A stretch of 64,000 nucleotides of DNA, taken from positions 1-64,000 of the forward strand of contig CAITIQ010000043.1 of assembly GCA_903892415.1 (NCBI GenBank). The letters run 5' to 3'. The stretch comes from an uncultured delta proteobacterium. Its GTDB lineage: Bacteria; Myxococcota_A; Polyangia; Polyangiales; Polyangiaceae. The notes beneath the pieces were generated by a model that saw only the letters and a list, made by a program, of their open reading frames with translations, made no database searches and was not told where the DNA came from. The position numbers were made by a program, and so were the translations under genes. This document shows, piece after piece, positions 9,504-18,032 of the stretch (the stretch's first letter is position 1; each line of letters starts with the position of its first letter).

Positions 9504-9956
9504 GTGCCGAATTGGCGAGATGAGCTCATTGAAGCTGTAAAAACAAAAAGCGAACGGGAAGCTGAGGAGGCGGCAAAGCAGCGTCAGCGCGTGCTCGAGG
9601 CCCTTTCGAGTGCAGAAGGAGCGGTCACGTTGGCTTCTGATGCGCTGCGCTTCGCGTGTGATCGAATCAGCGAGAAGGGCCAGGCAGCTGCGCTTCAGGA
9701 GGAGCAGGTCGAGGCTGCAGCCGATGAAGGTGGAGGGTCGCGCACCAAACTGGTGCGACTGACACTCGGCAGTCTGGCTCTTGCGGTCGAACTTGATCGG
9801 TCGACGGCCATCGTCAAAGTCAGCTACCTCGAGGGGAAGCCTCGCGAGTTTGACTTCGCTCGAGATCGTCACATTGCAGCAGCGGACGTCGAGGAGTACG
9901 TCGGACGGCGCGCCGTTGAGCTCGTGCGTTCAGCCCAGAAGGCTGCTGCTTGGTAG
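9504..9956 (+). CDS. conserved-looking small protein, unknown function
   Basis: 150 aa from a GTG preceded by AGAGGTGG. The first 70 residues are charged and helical (coiled-coil-like, rich in Glu, Lys and Ala). The C-terminal half is predicted beta then helix (LVRLTLGSLALAVELDRS...) with no motif I recognise. It sits between the HEAT-repeat gene and cutA on the same strand with short gaps, so it is probably co-transcribed with both. Confidence 0.6.
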   Translation: MPNWRDELIEAVKTKSEREAEEAAKQRQRVLEALSSAEGAVTLASDALRFACDRISEKGQAAALQEEQVEAAADEGGGSRTKLVRLTLGSLALAVELDRSTAIVKVSYLEGKPREFDFARDRHIAAADVEEYVGRRAVELVRSAQKAAAW

Positions 9957-9981
9957 TGGCGTTGCCGCGACCGTCGACCGA

Positions 9982-10326
9982 ATGGACAAGATTGCCCTCT
10001 CGCTGGTGATTGTGAACGCGCCCCCGAGCGATGCCGACCGCATCGCCCGGGCGTTGGTCGAGCGTAAGTTGGCAGCGTGCGTGAACTTGCTCCCAGGCGT
10101 ACGAAGCTTCTACGTCTGGGAGGGCAAGCTCACCGAGGACCAGGAAGTAACGATGTTGATCAAGACGCGCGCGAGTTTGGTCGCGAGCTTGACCGACGTC
10201 GTGAAGAGCTTGCACCCCTATTCGATTCCGGAGGTGCTGGTGCTCAGCGTTGACTCGGATGCAGGCAACGCGAGCTACCTTGAATGGATTGCTCGTGAGA
10301 CGTCGGTAGTCGCCGAGACCCAATGA
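9982..10326 (+). CDS. cutA: CutA1-like divalent cation tolerance protein
   Basis: 114 aa, the usual CutA length. Family hallmarks are present: KLAACVNLLPGVRSFYVWEGK, the EVTMLIKT strand and HPYSIPEVLVL. CutA forms trimers with a ferredoxin-like fold and is linked to copper tolerance, though its biochemical role is unsettled. The ATG at 9982 gives the standard N-terminus. The stop overlaps the ATG of the transporter downstream (ATGA). Confidence 0.92.
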   Translation: MDKIALSLVIVNAPPSDADRIARALVERKLAACVNLLPGVRSFYVWEGKLTEDQEVTMLIKTRASLVASLTDVVKSLHPYSIPEVLVLSVDSDAGNASYLEWIARETSVVAETQ

Positions 10327-11609
10327 CGGAACCCGCTCAGGCGGCAGACCCAATGACGGAACCCGCCAAGGCGGCAGGCTTCCTAACGAGGTTGGCCAGC
10401 GTCAAAGACCCTGCGATTCGCGCGGTGTACGTGACGATCCTTGGCTTGGGCACGTCCTACGGGCTCGCCATCTCGCTCGTGAGTGTCTTTCTCGAAGAGC
10501 GCAACTTCGGCAAGCAAGAGATCGGCCGCCTGGCGATCTTCTTCGCGCTTGGCATCGTGCTGCTGGCGGTACCCTCCGGCTACCTCATCCGCAAGCTTGG
10601 AACCAAAGGCGTGTTGGTCGGCTCCCTCGTGGGCTATGCCGCCGCTGTAGCGCTCTTTCCGTTCGTCACCAGCTACGCAGGCTTCGCTGGCCTTCGTTTC
10701 TTGGACGGTGCCTTCTCGGTCTGCGTGTGGGTCTCGAGCGAGACGGTGCTCTTGGCGCGAGCGCCGCGAACCGAGAAGGCCTGGTACATGAGCCTCTACG
10801 CGATCGCGCTGGCCCTTGGCTATGTTGTCGGCCCGTTGGTCTCGACTGTCGTCGTGGCCCTGGCCAGCAAATCAGCTTCCTTCGTCGCGGCAGGCGCGCT
10901 CTCGATGCTGACGGCGCTGTTCGTGACGCTCAAGTTGGATGCCAAGCTGGCGAATGACGGGATTGCAGAGGAGCCAGACGACGTAGGCACCAAGCCCGAG
11001 GCCAGACTCGCCCTGCGCACGATCGCCTGGCGCATCAAGATGTGTTGTCTCGCTACTTTTTCCTACGGCTACTTCCAGGCCAGCTTGGTTCTGTTCTTAC
11101 CGCTCTATCTCAAAGAGCAGGGCTTGACCGAGATCCAGACAATCGTGGCACCGGCGTTCTTTGCCGCAGGCATGCTCTTGTTCGCCAATACGGCTGCCCG
11201 GCTGGGCGATGAACACGGTCATCTGTTCCTGATGCGGGTTCTCGGAAGTGTCGGCGTATTGTCGATTGTTGGCTTTCTCTTCGTAAAGGCAGTGGGGCTC
11301 GTGTTCCTGGCCGCCTTCATTGCGGGAGCCTCATTGGCCTCGGTTTCCCCGGTCTCGCTCGCACTGCAAGGGACGGTAATCCCGGCGGCGGACTTGTCGC
11401 GGGCCGGTGGTCTTTACAACGCAGCCTACGCCCTGGGCATGCTGGTTGGACCGCCGATTGCCGGGGCACTATTTGCGACCTTGGGCGGGCGGGCCATGCT
11501 GGTTCACTTCTTGGTTTTGTGGACCGTCTTCGTGATTTTTACTGTGGTATTCCGCAAGGATGATCCACGGGTCTCCGGACGGCCCGCCGACCTGGGTCCC
11601 ACTCCGTAG
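10323..11609 (+). CDS. major facilitator superfamily transporter
   Basis: About 428 aa with roughly 12 membrane helices and a hydrophilic loop in the middle (around residues 205-235), the 6+6 MFS layout. A loop after helix 2 (GYLIRKLGTKG) resembles the MFS motif A region. Substrate is not evident; coupling to cutA might suggest metal or drug efflux, but that is inference. The first 20 residues are a direct repeat (MTEPAQAADP then MTEPAKAAGF), which gives a second in-frame ATG at 10353, so the true start could be either. Confidence 0.85.
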   Translation: MTEPAQAADPMTEPAKAAGFLTRLASVKDPAIRAVYVTILGLGTSYGLAISLVSVFLEERNFGKQEIGRLAIFFALGIVLLAVPSGYLIRKLGTKGVLVGSLVGYAAAVALFPFVTSYAGFAGLRFLDGAFSVCVWVSSETVLLARAPRTEKAWYMSLYAIALALGYVVGPLVSTVVVALASKSASFVAAGALSMLTALFVTLKLDAKLANDGIAEEPDDVGTKPEARLALRTIAWRIKMCCLATFSYGYFQASLVLFLPLYLKEQGLTEIQTIVAPAFFAAGMLLFANTAARLGDEHGHLFLMRVLGSVGVLSIVGFLFVKAVGLVFLAAFIAGASLASVSPVSLALQGTVIPAADLSRAGGLYNAAYALGMLVGPPIAGALFATLGGRAMLVHFLVLWTVFVIFTVVFRKDDPRVSGRPADLGPTP

Positions 11610-11699
11610 TCTCATGTAGCGAAGCGAATGACTCTATTTCGCAATTCTCGAAACCGACAAATCTCTACCGCGTAGCTCCCAGGAGAAGTGGAGGCGAGC

Positions 11700-12065
11700 A
11701 TGCGAGCGTACATCGTTGCGAGTGAGGGAGAGGCGTTGCGCAGTGCCTCGCGAGTCGGACTTGCGGTGCTGTGCCTGGCCGACGTGACAGCAGAGCTCGA
11801 GGCGACGCTGAGTTCGTTGGCGGCTCACCGTGATGAGGTTCCGGTGTATGTCGTCGGGCTACAATCCTCCGTTGCGCTGCGAGAACACTTCCAACTTCCT
11901 CCAGCGCCCGAGCCGGTTCTCGTGTTTGTGCGGCGTGGAGCCGAGGTCGGTCGACTCGTTGGCGCGCGGGCGCTCACACGCGCCAAGCTCGCGCTCGACT
12001 GTGCGCTGGAGGCTCCTCCCGGAGCGGAGGCGATGCGCGCTGATGCGATCTTGGATAGCTATTGA
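11700..12065 (+). CDS. thioredoxin-fold-like protein lacking the CXXC site
   Basis: About 121 aa. The ATG at 11700 follows a strong GGAGG site at 11692-11696. The order of strands and a PEPVLVFVRRGAEVGRLVGA segment resemble the C-terminal half of thioredoxin (P-x-LLLFK-x-G-x-x-V-x-x-x-VG). Where thioredoxin has WCxxC this protein has only VLCLADVT with one Cys, so it is unlikely to be an ordinary disulfide reductase. The assignment rests on this pattern alone. Confidence 0.5.
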   Translation: MRAYIVASEGEALRSASRVGLAVLCLADVTAELEATLSSLAAHRDEVPVYVVGLQSSVALREHFQLPPAPEPVLVFVRRGAEVGRLVGARALTRAKLALDCALEAPPGAEAMRADAILDSY

Positions 12066-12080
12066 GGTGGCGGTCGCCGT

Positions 12081-12980
12081 TCAATTACCAAGTAGGCACT
12101 GCACGTAACTGTAGCAATCCATATTCTCTTGGCACTGCGGGCCGAAGGCAGCGCTCTCGACGCAAACTCCACCGTTTTCTGCCTCTTCTTGCACGCACTG
12201 CGCGCAGACTCCCTGGGTATCGAAGTTCTCACACGCCGCTGTTCCAGCGCAGGCATCGGCGCAGGGCGCGTCATTGACGCAGCCGCATTCGGTGATGACT
12301 GCTTGAACGAGCAATTCGTACCCAGCTTGATAAAGCAGCTCACAACTGGGCTCGCCACAGCTGCTGATGCACTCCCAACCCGAATCAAAGCATTGAGCAG
12401 AAACAAAGCACCCGGGCGTTGGATCTTCCGGGCAAACGGGAGGCTTAGCGGCGCAGGGATCACATTGGATCAGGCATTCCCAGCCAAACTCGGTGCAGCT
12501 CGCATAGGAGAAGCAACCCGGCGCTCCAGGCTGCGGGCACTCGGGTTCGGGGCTTTCACAGTTGTTGCCGGAGCAGATGAGTTCCCCACAGGACCAGTTC
12601 CCGTCCACGCAGCTTGGACCATCGTAAAAGCAACCCGGCGGCGGAGCCTCGCAATCAATGGGCGGCGCCTCGCCGCAATCACAACGCAGCTCGCACGACC
12701 AGCCGTCACCAAGGCACTCCGTGTCAACCGTGCATCCTGGCGGCGGAGCTCCACAGTCTGGCTGCTCACCCTGACAGGAGCTACAGCCCATTTCAGTGCA
12801 GCTGACTCCTTGGTCGTCGCAGCTACAGGTGTTGCAGCCATCGGCAGCCGTGAAGGTCTCACCCAGATCGTAGCTCTCCCCATTGTACTCGCAGGCGCTG
12901 CTGGTGATCTTGGCGCTGCATCCAGCCAGTGACATCAAAACGCCTGTTGCGACGACTGCTGCGACCTTGAGTTTGAGCAT
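12081..12980 (-). CDS. Cys-rich lipoprotein with VWC-like domain and C-x-W-x-C repeats
   Basis: About 299 aa. The ATG at 12980 starts a lipoprotein signal (MLKLKVAAVVATG, lipobox SLAGC). The mature protein begins with a von Willebrand C-like block (about CEYNGESYDLGETF then CNTCSCDDQGVSCTEMGC). Then come four related units, each with PPPGC or PxPGC, a Cys, a Trp and paired Cys. The last part is a separate Cys-rich domain ending CYSYVQCLLGN. It is probably a surface, disulfide-stabilised binding or structural protein; no enzyme motif is seen. Its stop is 15 bases from the convergent thioredoxin-like gene. Confidence 0.7.
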   Translation of the reverse strand: MLKLKVAAVVATGVLMSLAGCSAKITSSACEYNGESYDLGETFTAADGCNTCSCDDQGVSCTEMGCSSCQGEQPDCGAPPPGCTVDTECLGDGWSCELRCDCGEAPPIDCEAPPPGCFYDGPSCVDGNWSCGELICSGNNCESPEPECPQPGAPGCFSYASCTEFGWECLIQCDPCAAKPPVCPEDPTPGCFVSAQCFDSGWECISSCGEPSCELLYQAGYELLVQAVITECGCVNDAPCADACAGTAACENFDTQGVCAQCVQEEAENGGVCVESAAFGPQCQENMDCYSYVQCLLGN

Positions 12981-13117
12981 GAACTCGTTGCAGCAACATC
13001 GGTGCCAGGAGTCTCTCCGAGTCATATCCGCTGTCTGTGCGTAACGACCACGACAGTTGCCCACGTGGCGGGCTCAACCTGGCTCAGCTTCCCACTGGGG
13101 CTTGCTAGCATTGCCAC

Positions 13118-14404
13118 TTGGACAGTGAACTGCGCGCCGAAATACTCGATGTTGGTCTTGCCGCGGGGATGCCCCTTTACGGTGACCTCATCATGCACGT
13201 CGTACTTGATTTACGACGCGGTTTTACCCCGGAGCAGCTAACGCAAGCCCTGATACGTACGATTGAGTGTTTCCCCGTTCTCGGTTGCCGTTACGAAGCG
13301 CGACTACGCCGCGACAGCTGGGTTCCTGTAATCTCCCCGATCTCGGACGCACTCATCATCGAAGGCCAAGTCGACCTTGAACGGCGTACCGAGTTTTGGT
13401 TGCGCCAGCCCATTGCGCCCTCTACTCAACGGCAGATTCGAATCGTTGCACTCGAGCAGGAATCACAACTTCGCCTGCTGGTTAGCGTTCTCCACTTGGC
13501 AGTAGATGGCGCGGGGTTGGCCGCCGTTGGTCACGTTTTTGGTGCCTATCTCAATGGCGGTGAGCCCTCTCTGCCTGTTGAATCGCGACGGGACTTCTGG
13601 CGCACCGTTGACGGACTACGTTGGTTTCACTGGCCGCTTGCGCTGCGGAGCGTAGTTCAGTCTGCTTTGCTCCCGCTCCGCCAGCAGTCCGCTGCACCAA
13701 GAGAGAAGGCCTACCCCGTTGCTCTTCGAGGTGAAGCCAACTGGCGCACCATCGTCATTTCAGACTCCCAGCTTGCTGAACTCAGGCAGCGATGTGATGG
13801 GGCCACGATCAACGACTTGCTGGTAGCGGTCATGGCGCGGGTCGCAGCTGTGCGGTCGAGTTCAGGCCCGGTCGTTGTTACCTACACGATGGACCTACGC
13901 AGGTATGGGGCGGGACCGAGGCTGATCGCGGCCAATGTTTCGGCGGTACTTGCGGCGCTTGTCCCAAGGCATGCGTTAAACAGCCTTCCCTCAACGGTGA
14001 GGGCGGTCGCCGCTCAAACCGCCGTGCATAGGCGCACTCTGGCCGGGCCCGCGCTTGTCCTCCTAATCAAGTTGCTGTGCGGAGCTTTGCCACACACTCT
14101 GGTGCGTCAACTCGCGCGTCCTTTGGCGCGCGCCGCGGTCGATCTGCCACTATCGCGCGGGGTTCTGATCACCAACGTCGGCCGAATCGACGATGGCTTG
14201 GCGATGTTTGGCGACGATCTAGTAGGTATACGAATCGTGGGGCCCACGACCAAAAACTTCCCCGTGCCGTTGGTCGTTGCCTTCGGGTTTCGCGGGGAAC
14301 TCCAACTTCAGCTTTATGCTGGTCCGCAGCTCGCAGCGGATTCGCTCGATGAGCTCGCTGCGGAGATATTGCAATCGCTCAGCGTTGAGAGCGTCACGGC
14401 GTAA
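13118..14404 (+). CDS. stand-alone condensation-like (CoA-dependent) acyltransferase
   Basis: About 428 aa. The fold signature is that of the BAHD/NRPS-condensation/PapA superfamily. The catalytic motif LHLAVDG (His126, Asp130, Gly131) matches H-H-x-x-x-D-G with the first His replaced by Leu. A later DLRRYG near residue 259 matches the structural D-F-G/D-x-R motif. It probably transfers an acyl group to a hydroxyl or amine in a lipid or secondary metabolite. No carrier protein or NRPS/PKS gene is nearby. The TTG start is weakly supported; an in-frame ATG at 13169 is the alternative. It overlaps the convergent MDR gene by 11 bases. Confidence 0.65.
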   Translation: MDSELRAEILDVGLAAGMPLYGDLIMHVVLDLRRGFTPEQLTQALIRTIECFPVLGCRYEARLRRDSWVPVISPISDALIIEGQVDLERRTEFWLRQPIAPSTQRQIRIVALEQESQLRLLVSVLHLAVDGAGLAAVGHVFGAYLNGGEPSLPVESRRDFWRTVDGLRWFHWPLALRSVVQSALLPLRQQSAAPREKAYPVALRGEANWRTIVISDSQLAELRQRCDGATINDLLVAVMARVAAVRSSSGPVVVTYTMDLRRYGAGPRLIAANVSAVLAALVPRHALNSLPSTVRAVAAQTAVHRRTLAGPALVLLIKLLCGALPHTLVRQLARPLARAAVDLPLSRGVLITNVGRIDDGLAMFGDDLVGIRIVGPTTKNFPVPLVVAFGFRGELQLQLYAGPQLAADSLDELAAEILQSLSVESVTA

Positions 14405-15407
14405 GCAACACCTTGCCAATCGCCTTGCGATCATGGATGAACTGATGCGCTTGCGGCGCGTTCTCGAACGAGAACGTCGAATCAACATGAGGTTTGATCA
14501 ATCCCTCATTGTACAGCCTCATCAACTCACTGAACTGAGGAGTGAGCAGGTCCAAGTGAGAGAACAAGTGGCCCATGTTGCAGCCAGAGATGGTTTTATT
14601 GTCGCTCATCATGTCTAGCGGATTGAACTTCTTCACCTGAAGAACTTGCATCAAGGCGTGAAAAAGGCTGCGTGTGTTTCCAGCGGCCGCAGCAGAGAGA
14701 CCAAAACATACCAATCTTCCGCAAGGTGCCAGTAGGTCGTAGCCCCGTTTCCACGAAGGACCGCCGACAGGATCCAAGATCAGGTCGACTCCACGCTCCC
14801 CGACGATCTGGCGGAGTTGTGGCGCCCAGTCCGCCGCAGAATCGATGGGGTGATGAACGCCTTGCGCCCTCAAGTAGTCGTGTTTCTGAGGTGAGGCTGT
14901 GCCGATGATGGTGCAGCCCCGCGTCTTCGCCAGCTGAATGGCTGCAATCCCAACGCCGCCAGCCGCCGAATGGATGAAGATGCTCGAGCCGGGACGGACC
15001 GTGCCTTGAACAAACATCATTGTATGGGCAGTGATGTAATTGACTGGTAGCGCAGCCGCTTCTTCAAAGCTCATTGCCTCAGGCATCTTCTGCACCTGCT
15101 CCGCAGAAATGACGAGCGTATCGGTGTAGGCTCCAAATTTGGGCATACCAAAAACCCGCTCGCCCTCGACGAAGCCGGTCACACCAGCGCCGACCTGGTC
15201 AATCACTCCGCTGGCTTCATAGCCCACTACGCAAGGTATCGGAGGTGCATCTGGATAGAGCCCGACTCGCGCCATCAGGTCTGCGAAGTTGATGCCGGCG
15301 GCCTTTACTCGAATGCGCACTTGGCCGTGAGCTACCTCGGGGTCCGCGCTCTCGCGAACCTTGAGAACGTCGGGGGCACCTGCCTTCGTGATCCAGACTT
15401 GTCGCAT
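14394..15407 (-). CDS. NADPH:quinone oxidoreductase-like MDR enzyme
   Basis: About 337 aa, zinc-independent medium-chain dehydrogenase/reductase of the quinone oxidoreductase/VAT-1 type. The N-terminal GroES-like part has AAGINFADLMARVGLYP and GYEASGVIDQVG. The Rossmann part has SAAGGVGIAAIQLAK followed by VDLILDPVGG. There are no structural-zinc cysteines. It would reduce quinones or enones with NADPH. The ATG at 15407 gives the family N-terminus (MRQVWITKAGAPDVL). It is divergent from the SDR gene, with a small inverted repeat between them. Confidence 0.87.
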   Translation of the reverse strand: MRQVWITKAGAPDVLKVRESADPEVAHGQVRIRVKAAGINFADLMARVGLYPDAPPIPCVVGYEASGVIDQVGAGVTGFVEGERVFGMPKFGAYTDTLVISAEQVQKMPEAMSFEEAAALPVNYITAHTMMFVQGTVRPGSSIFIHSAAGGVGIAAIQLAKTRGCTIIGTASPQKHDYLRAQGVHHPIDSAADWAPQLRQIVGERGVDLILDPVGGPSWKRGYDLLAPCGRLVCFGLSAAAAGNTRSLFHALMQVLQVKKFNPLDMMSDNKTISGCNMGHLFSHLDLLTPQFSELMRLYNEGLIKPHVDSTFSFENAPQAHQFIHDRKAIGKVLLTP

Positions 15408-15458
15408 GGCCTCTCGTAGACCGTGAGCGACGAGCATACAACCCCGGCCACGAAAGAA

Positions 15459-15488
15459 GGTAGCTGCCGGACGGCACTCGGAGCTACC
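15459..15488. promoter_or_regulatory. inverted repeat in the MDR/SDR divergent gap
   Basis: GGTAGCT (15459-15465) and AGCTACC (15482-15488) form perfect 7-base arms around a 16-base spacer that itself contains GCCGGACGGC. It ends eight bases before the SDR start. It could be an operator for a regulator shared by the divergent oxidoreductase genes, or a leader hairpin of the SDR transcript. No regulator gene is adjacent. Confidence 0.35.
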
Positions 15489-15496
15489 GTCGAGCA

Positions 15497-16276
15497 ATGA
15501 CCTCTTACGCACTCGTCACTGGGGCATCTTCCGGAATTGGTCGAGAACTCGCGCGACTATTGGCCAAAGACGGCAACAATGTCGTGCTCGTCGCGCGCAG
15601 AAAGGCCGAGCTTGAAGTGTTGGCACGGGAACTCGAGTCAACCTATCGGGTTATCGCCCGGGTGGTTCCTTGCGACCTCGGTGACGCCGCTGCGCGGGAC
15701 GCGCTACTGGCTGCCGTAGCCGACGTTGACGTCGACATTTTAGTCAACAACGCTGGGTTTGGCTCCAACGGTAAGTTTTGGGAGAACGACGCTGTCCGTG
15801 AAGTAGGAATGGTCGAGCTCAATGTCACCGCGCTCACCGATCTAACGAGGCGCCTGCTGCCTGCCATGGTTCTACGCGGACGCGGGCGCGTATTGAATAT
15901 TGGCTCGACAGCAGGGTTTCAACCCGGACCCTGGATGACAACCTATTACGCGACAAAGGCGTTCGTTAACTCCTTCACTCAGGCCCTTGCGTACGAACTG
16001 CGGGGGACTGGCGTGACTGCCACTGTCAGCTGCCCAGGCCCTGTGGCCACCGAGTTCAGTTCGATCGCTGGCAATGATAAGAGCGCGCTGTTCAAGAAGT
16101 CCGGCGGAGTCGCAGAGCCTGCCGCGATCGCGCACGAGGCATACCAAGCAATGCTGCAGGGCAAGCCAATGATCGTGCACGGGGCTAGAAACAAGCTCGC
16201 CGCCTCCGCCTCAAAGGTATCTCCCGTCGCTCTCACGACCGCAATCGCTGCATCACTCAATCGGAGAATCTCCTGA
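15497..16276 (+). CDS. short-chain dehydrogenase/reductase
   Basis: 259 aa, classical SDR of the DltE/YqjQ-like type. The cofactor motif TGASSGIG is at residues 8-15, with ARRK in the following strand favouring NADP(H). NNAG is at 84-87, catalytic Ser near 137, and YxxxK at Tyr150-Lys154. It catalyses oxidation or reduction of a hydroxyl or carbonyl group; substrate unknown. It is transcribed away from the MDR gene, and the membrane protein gene follows 32 bases downstream. Confidence 0.88.
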   Translation: MTSYALVTGASSGIGRELARLLAKDGNNVVLVARRKAELEVLARELESTYRVIARVVPCDLGDAAARDALLAAVADVDVDILVNNAGFGSNGKFWENDAVREVGMVELNVTALTDLTRRLLPAMVLRGRGRVLNIGSTAGFQPGPWMTTYYATKAFVNSFTQALAYELRGTGVTATVSCPGPVATEFSSIAGNDKSALFKKSGGVAEPAAIAHEAYQAMLQGKPMIVHGARNKLAASASKVSPVALTTAIAASLNRRIS

Positions 16277-16308
16277 GCGGGCCTCAGGTAGCCAAATCCA
16301 GTGAGCCA

Positions 16309-17313
16309 ATGGGCTCTGATGGTTCGGACAGGTCGATATGGCTCTTCGCTACGGGCTACTTTCTGGCCTACGCGCCGTATACAGCGCTGACCAAGACCGT
16401 GACTAGCGGTGAACTTACGGGCGTCCCAACGCTCGGGGGTATGCGAATCCTACCTTGGTCGACGATCGCCTCGATGGTCGCCATGCTGGTCTTTCTGACG
16501 GTCAAAGGCTATTGGCGGTTTGCGAGCCGACGAAGCTTCTGGGGAGTCGAGCTGCCCTCGCCAACCAAGTTCACGCTTGTTAGCGGGTTAGCCACCGCCG
16601 CGATCATTGCGACTACCACACTTTCCTATACTCTTGCCGGTAACTCCATTCTGGTGATGATGCTCTTCATGCGGGGTGGGGTTTTGGTCTTGGCGCCAAT
16701 CGTAGACTTGTTATCGAAGCGAAAGGTGCGTTGGCAGGCCTGGCTCGCACTCGGTCTGAGCTTGATCGCTCTAACCTTGGGCCTCAGTGGGGGCAGTGCA
16801 TCGGTAGACTTCGCGGGAGCGACGATCGTCACTATCTACCTAGCTGCCTATTTTGCCAGGCTTCGCTTGATGAGCGGTAAGGCCAAGTCGAGCGATCGGG
16901 ATCTTGGTCGCAAGTTCTTTGTTGAGGAGCAGATGGTCGCTACTCCAGCGATTGTGCTGTTTCTCGTGGTCGTGGCAGTTTTGGGGCTCAACTCCACGGG
17001 GCTCGAGGTGCGCCAGGGTTTTTATGACCTCGGTGGTCTGCGTGGCGCAGGCGCGGTAGTGTTCATTGGTCTACTTTCGCAGGGCACCGGGGTCTTTGGC
17101 GCGTTGGTACTGCTGGATGGGCGTGAGAACGCTTTCTGTGTCCCTGTGAACCGTGCCTCGAGCGTTCTTGCGGGAATCGCTGCTTCTCTTGGGCTGTGGA
17201 TCGTCGGTCTTGGTAAGCCGGTTTCCGCCGCAGAGCTTGCCGGAGCTCTGCTACTCGTCATTGCTATTGTTCTTTTGGCCCTTGTCGGCCGAGGCTCCGC
17301 TAAGCCTGCATAG
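16309..17313 (+). CDS. DMT/EamA-like multispanning membrane protein
   Basis: 334 aa with about ten hydrophobic helices and short loops, ending in a helix pair typical of drug/metabolite transporters (SAAELAGALLLVIAIVLLALVGRG). An internal basic loop (RLRLMSGKAKSSDRDLGRKF) separates the halves. No transport motif identifies a substrate. It probably shares a transcript with the SDR gene upstream. Confidence 0.65.
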   Translation: MGSDGSDRSIWLFATGYFLAYAPYTALTKTVTSGELTGVPTLGGMRILPWSTIASMVAMLVFLTVKGYWRFASRRSFWGVELPSPTKFTLVSGLATAAIIATTTLSYTLAGNSILVMMLFMRGGVLVLAPIVDLLSKRKVRWQAWLALGLSLIALTLGLSGGSASVDFAGATIVTIYLAAYFARLRLMSGKAKSSDRDLGRKFFVEEQMVATPAIVLFLVVVAVLGLNSTGLEVRQGFYDLGGLRGAGAVVFIGLLSQGTGVFGALVLLDGRENAFCVPVNRASSVLAGIAASLGLWIVGLGKPVSAAELAGALLLVIAIVLLALVGRGSAKPA

Positions 17314-17445
17314 CTGGCTCGCACGGAGAGGAAGCTTGCTCGGCTGTAGCGGAGTCGATAGCGTACCAGTAGGACGTACCGCCCGTGGGCCGTTCTTGGA
17401 GGCCCAATAAAATGCAATTCAGGTTTTGCCAGCCCATCCTGGCTC

Positions 17446-17856
17446 GTGTCCATCAACCCGCTGCTCGCCTGGAAGATCAGGCGAAAATTGTCTGCTGACT
17501 CTTGCGCAGTGTGCGGAGGCGACGGTCGTCTGCAGAACTCCTTTGGAAACACTGCGAGGTGTCCTGCTTGTCATGGCAGCGGCAGGCGCTCTGAGGACAC
17601 GGGGATGCGCGACGTCACGAAGACGAAGCCGTCTCACCATCAGCGATCCAATGGCGCAGGTCCCATCGCTGAAGCCAAGGTAACGGGACCGAGCACGTTT
17701 GAAGGTCAGGCCTTGGCCAAAGAAGTCGCGACCACGGGACTCTCCGATTTGGCAAAGTCAAAGTTGGTCCGGGAGATCATCGAGTACGAGGCAACGCACG
17801 GAAAGTGCACGCAGACCTTCCTCAAGAAGGTACGCAAGCAACTCCGACCGGCGTAG
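17446..17856 (+). CDS. small protein with DnaJ-type zinc ribbon
   Basis: 136 aa from a GTG. Residues near 20-47 contain CAVCGGDGR and CPACHGSGR, two CxxCxGxG units as in the central zinc-binding region of DnaJ, here as a single pair. The remainder is a polar linker and a helical, basic C-terminus (SKLVREIIEYEATHGKC...KKVRKQL). No J-domain is present, so this is not a chaperone cofactor in the usual sense. It could be an RNA- or protein-binding adaptor. Function unknown. Confidence 0.6.
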   Translation: MSINPLLAWKIRRKLSADSCAVCGGDGRLQNSFGNTARCPACHGSGRRSEDTGMRDVTKTKPSHHQRSNGAGPIAEAKVTGPSTFEGQALAKEVATTGLSDLAKSKLVREIIEYEATHGKCTQTFLKKVRKQLRPA

Positions 17857-18032
17857 CTGCAACGCCATCGTCCCTGGTCCTGTCGTTCCGGCGAAGCTGT
17901 AGGCGGCGCTATCGGGGCGCCAACGCGCTGACGCTGCCGCGCGGCTCGGTAGGAATGCCGACGTGCCGATAACGCTCAAGGTCCAGGGGAGGGCGCCGTT
18001 TGGTCCTCAGGGGGATGCAATGAGGAAATGCC

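Noticed and set aside
6873-9872. A 999-codon open frame on the minus strand opposite the HEAT-repeat gene.
   Set aside because: It is the antisense shadow of a high-GC gene: low-complexity His/Leu/Arg-rich translation, no domain, no ribosome-binding site, and it covers the whole opposite gene.
12129-12932. A 267-codon plus-strand frame opposite the VWC-like lipoprotein.
   Set aside because: Shadow of the Cys-rich gene; no start signal and no domain.
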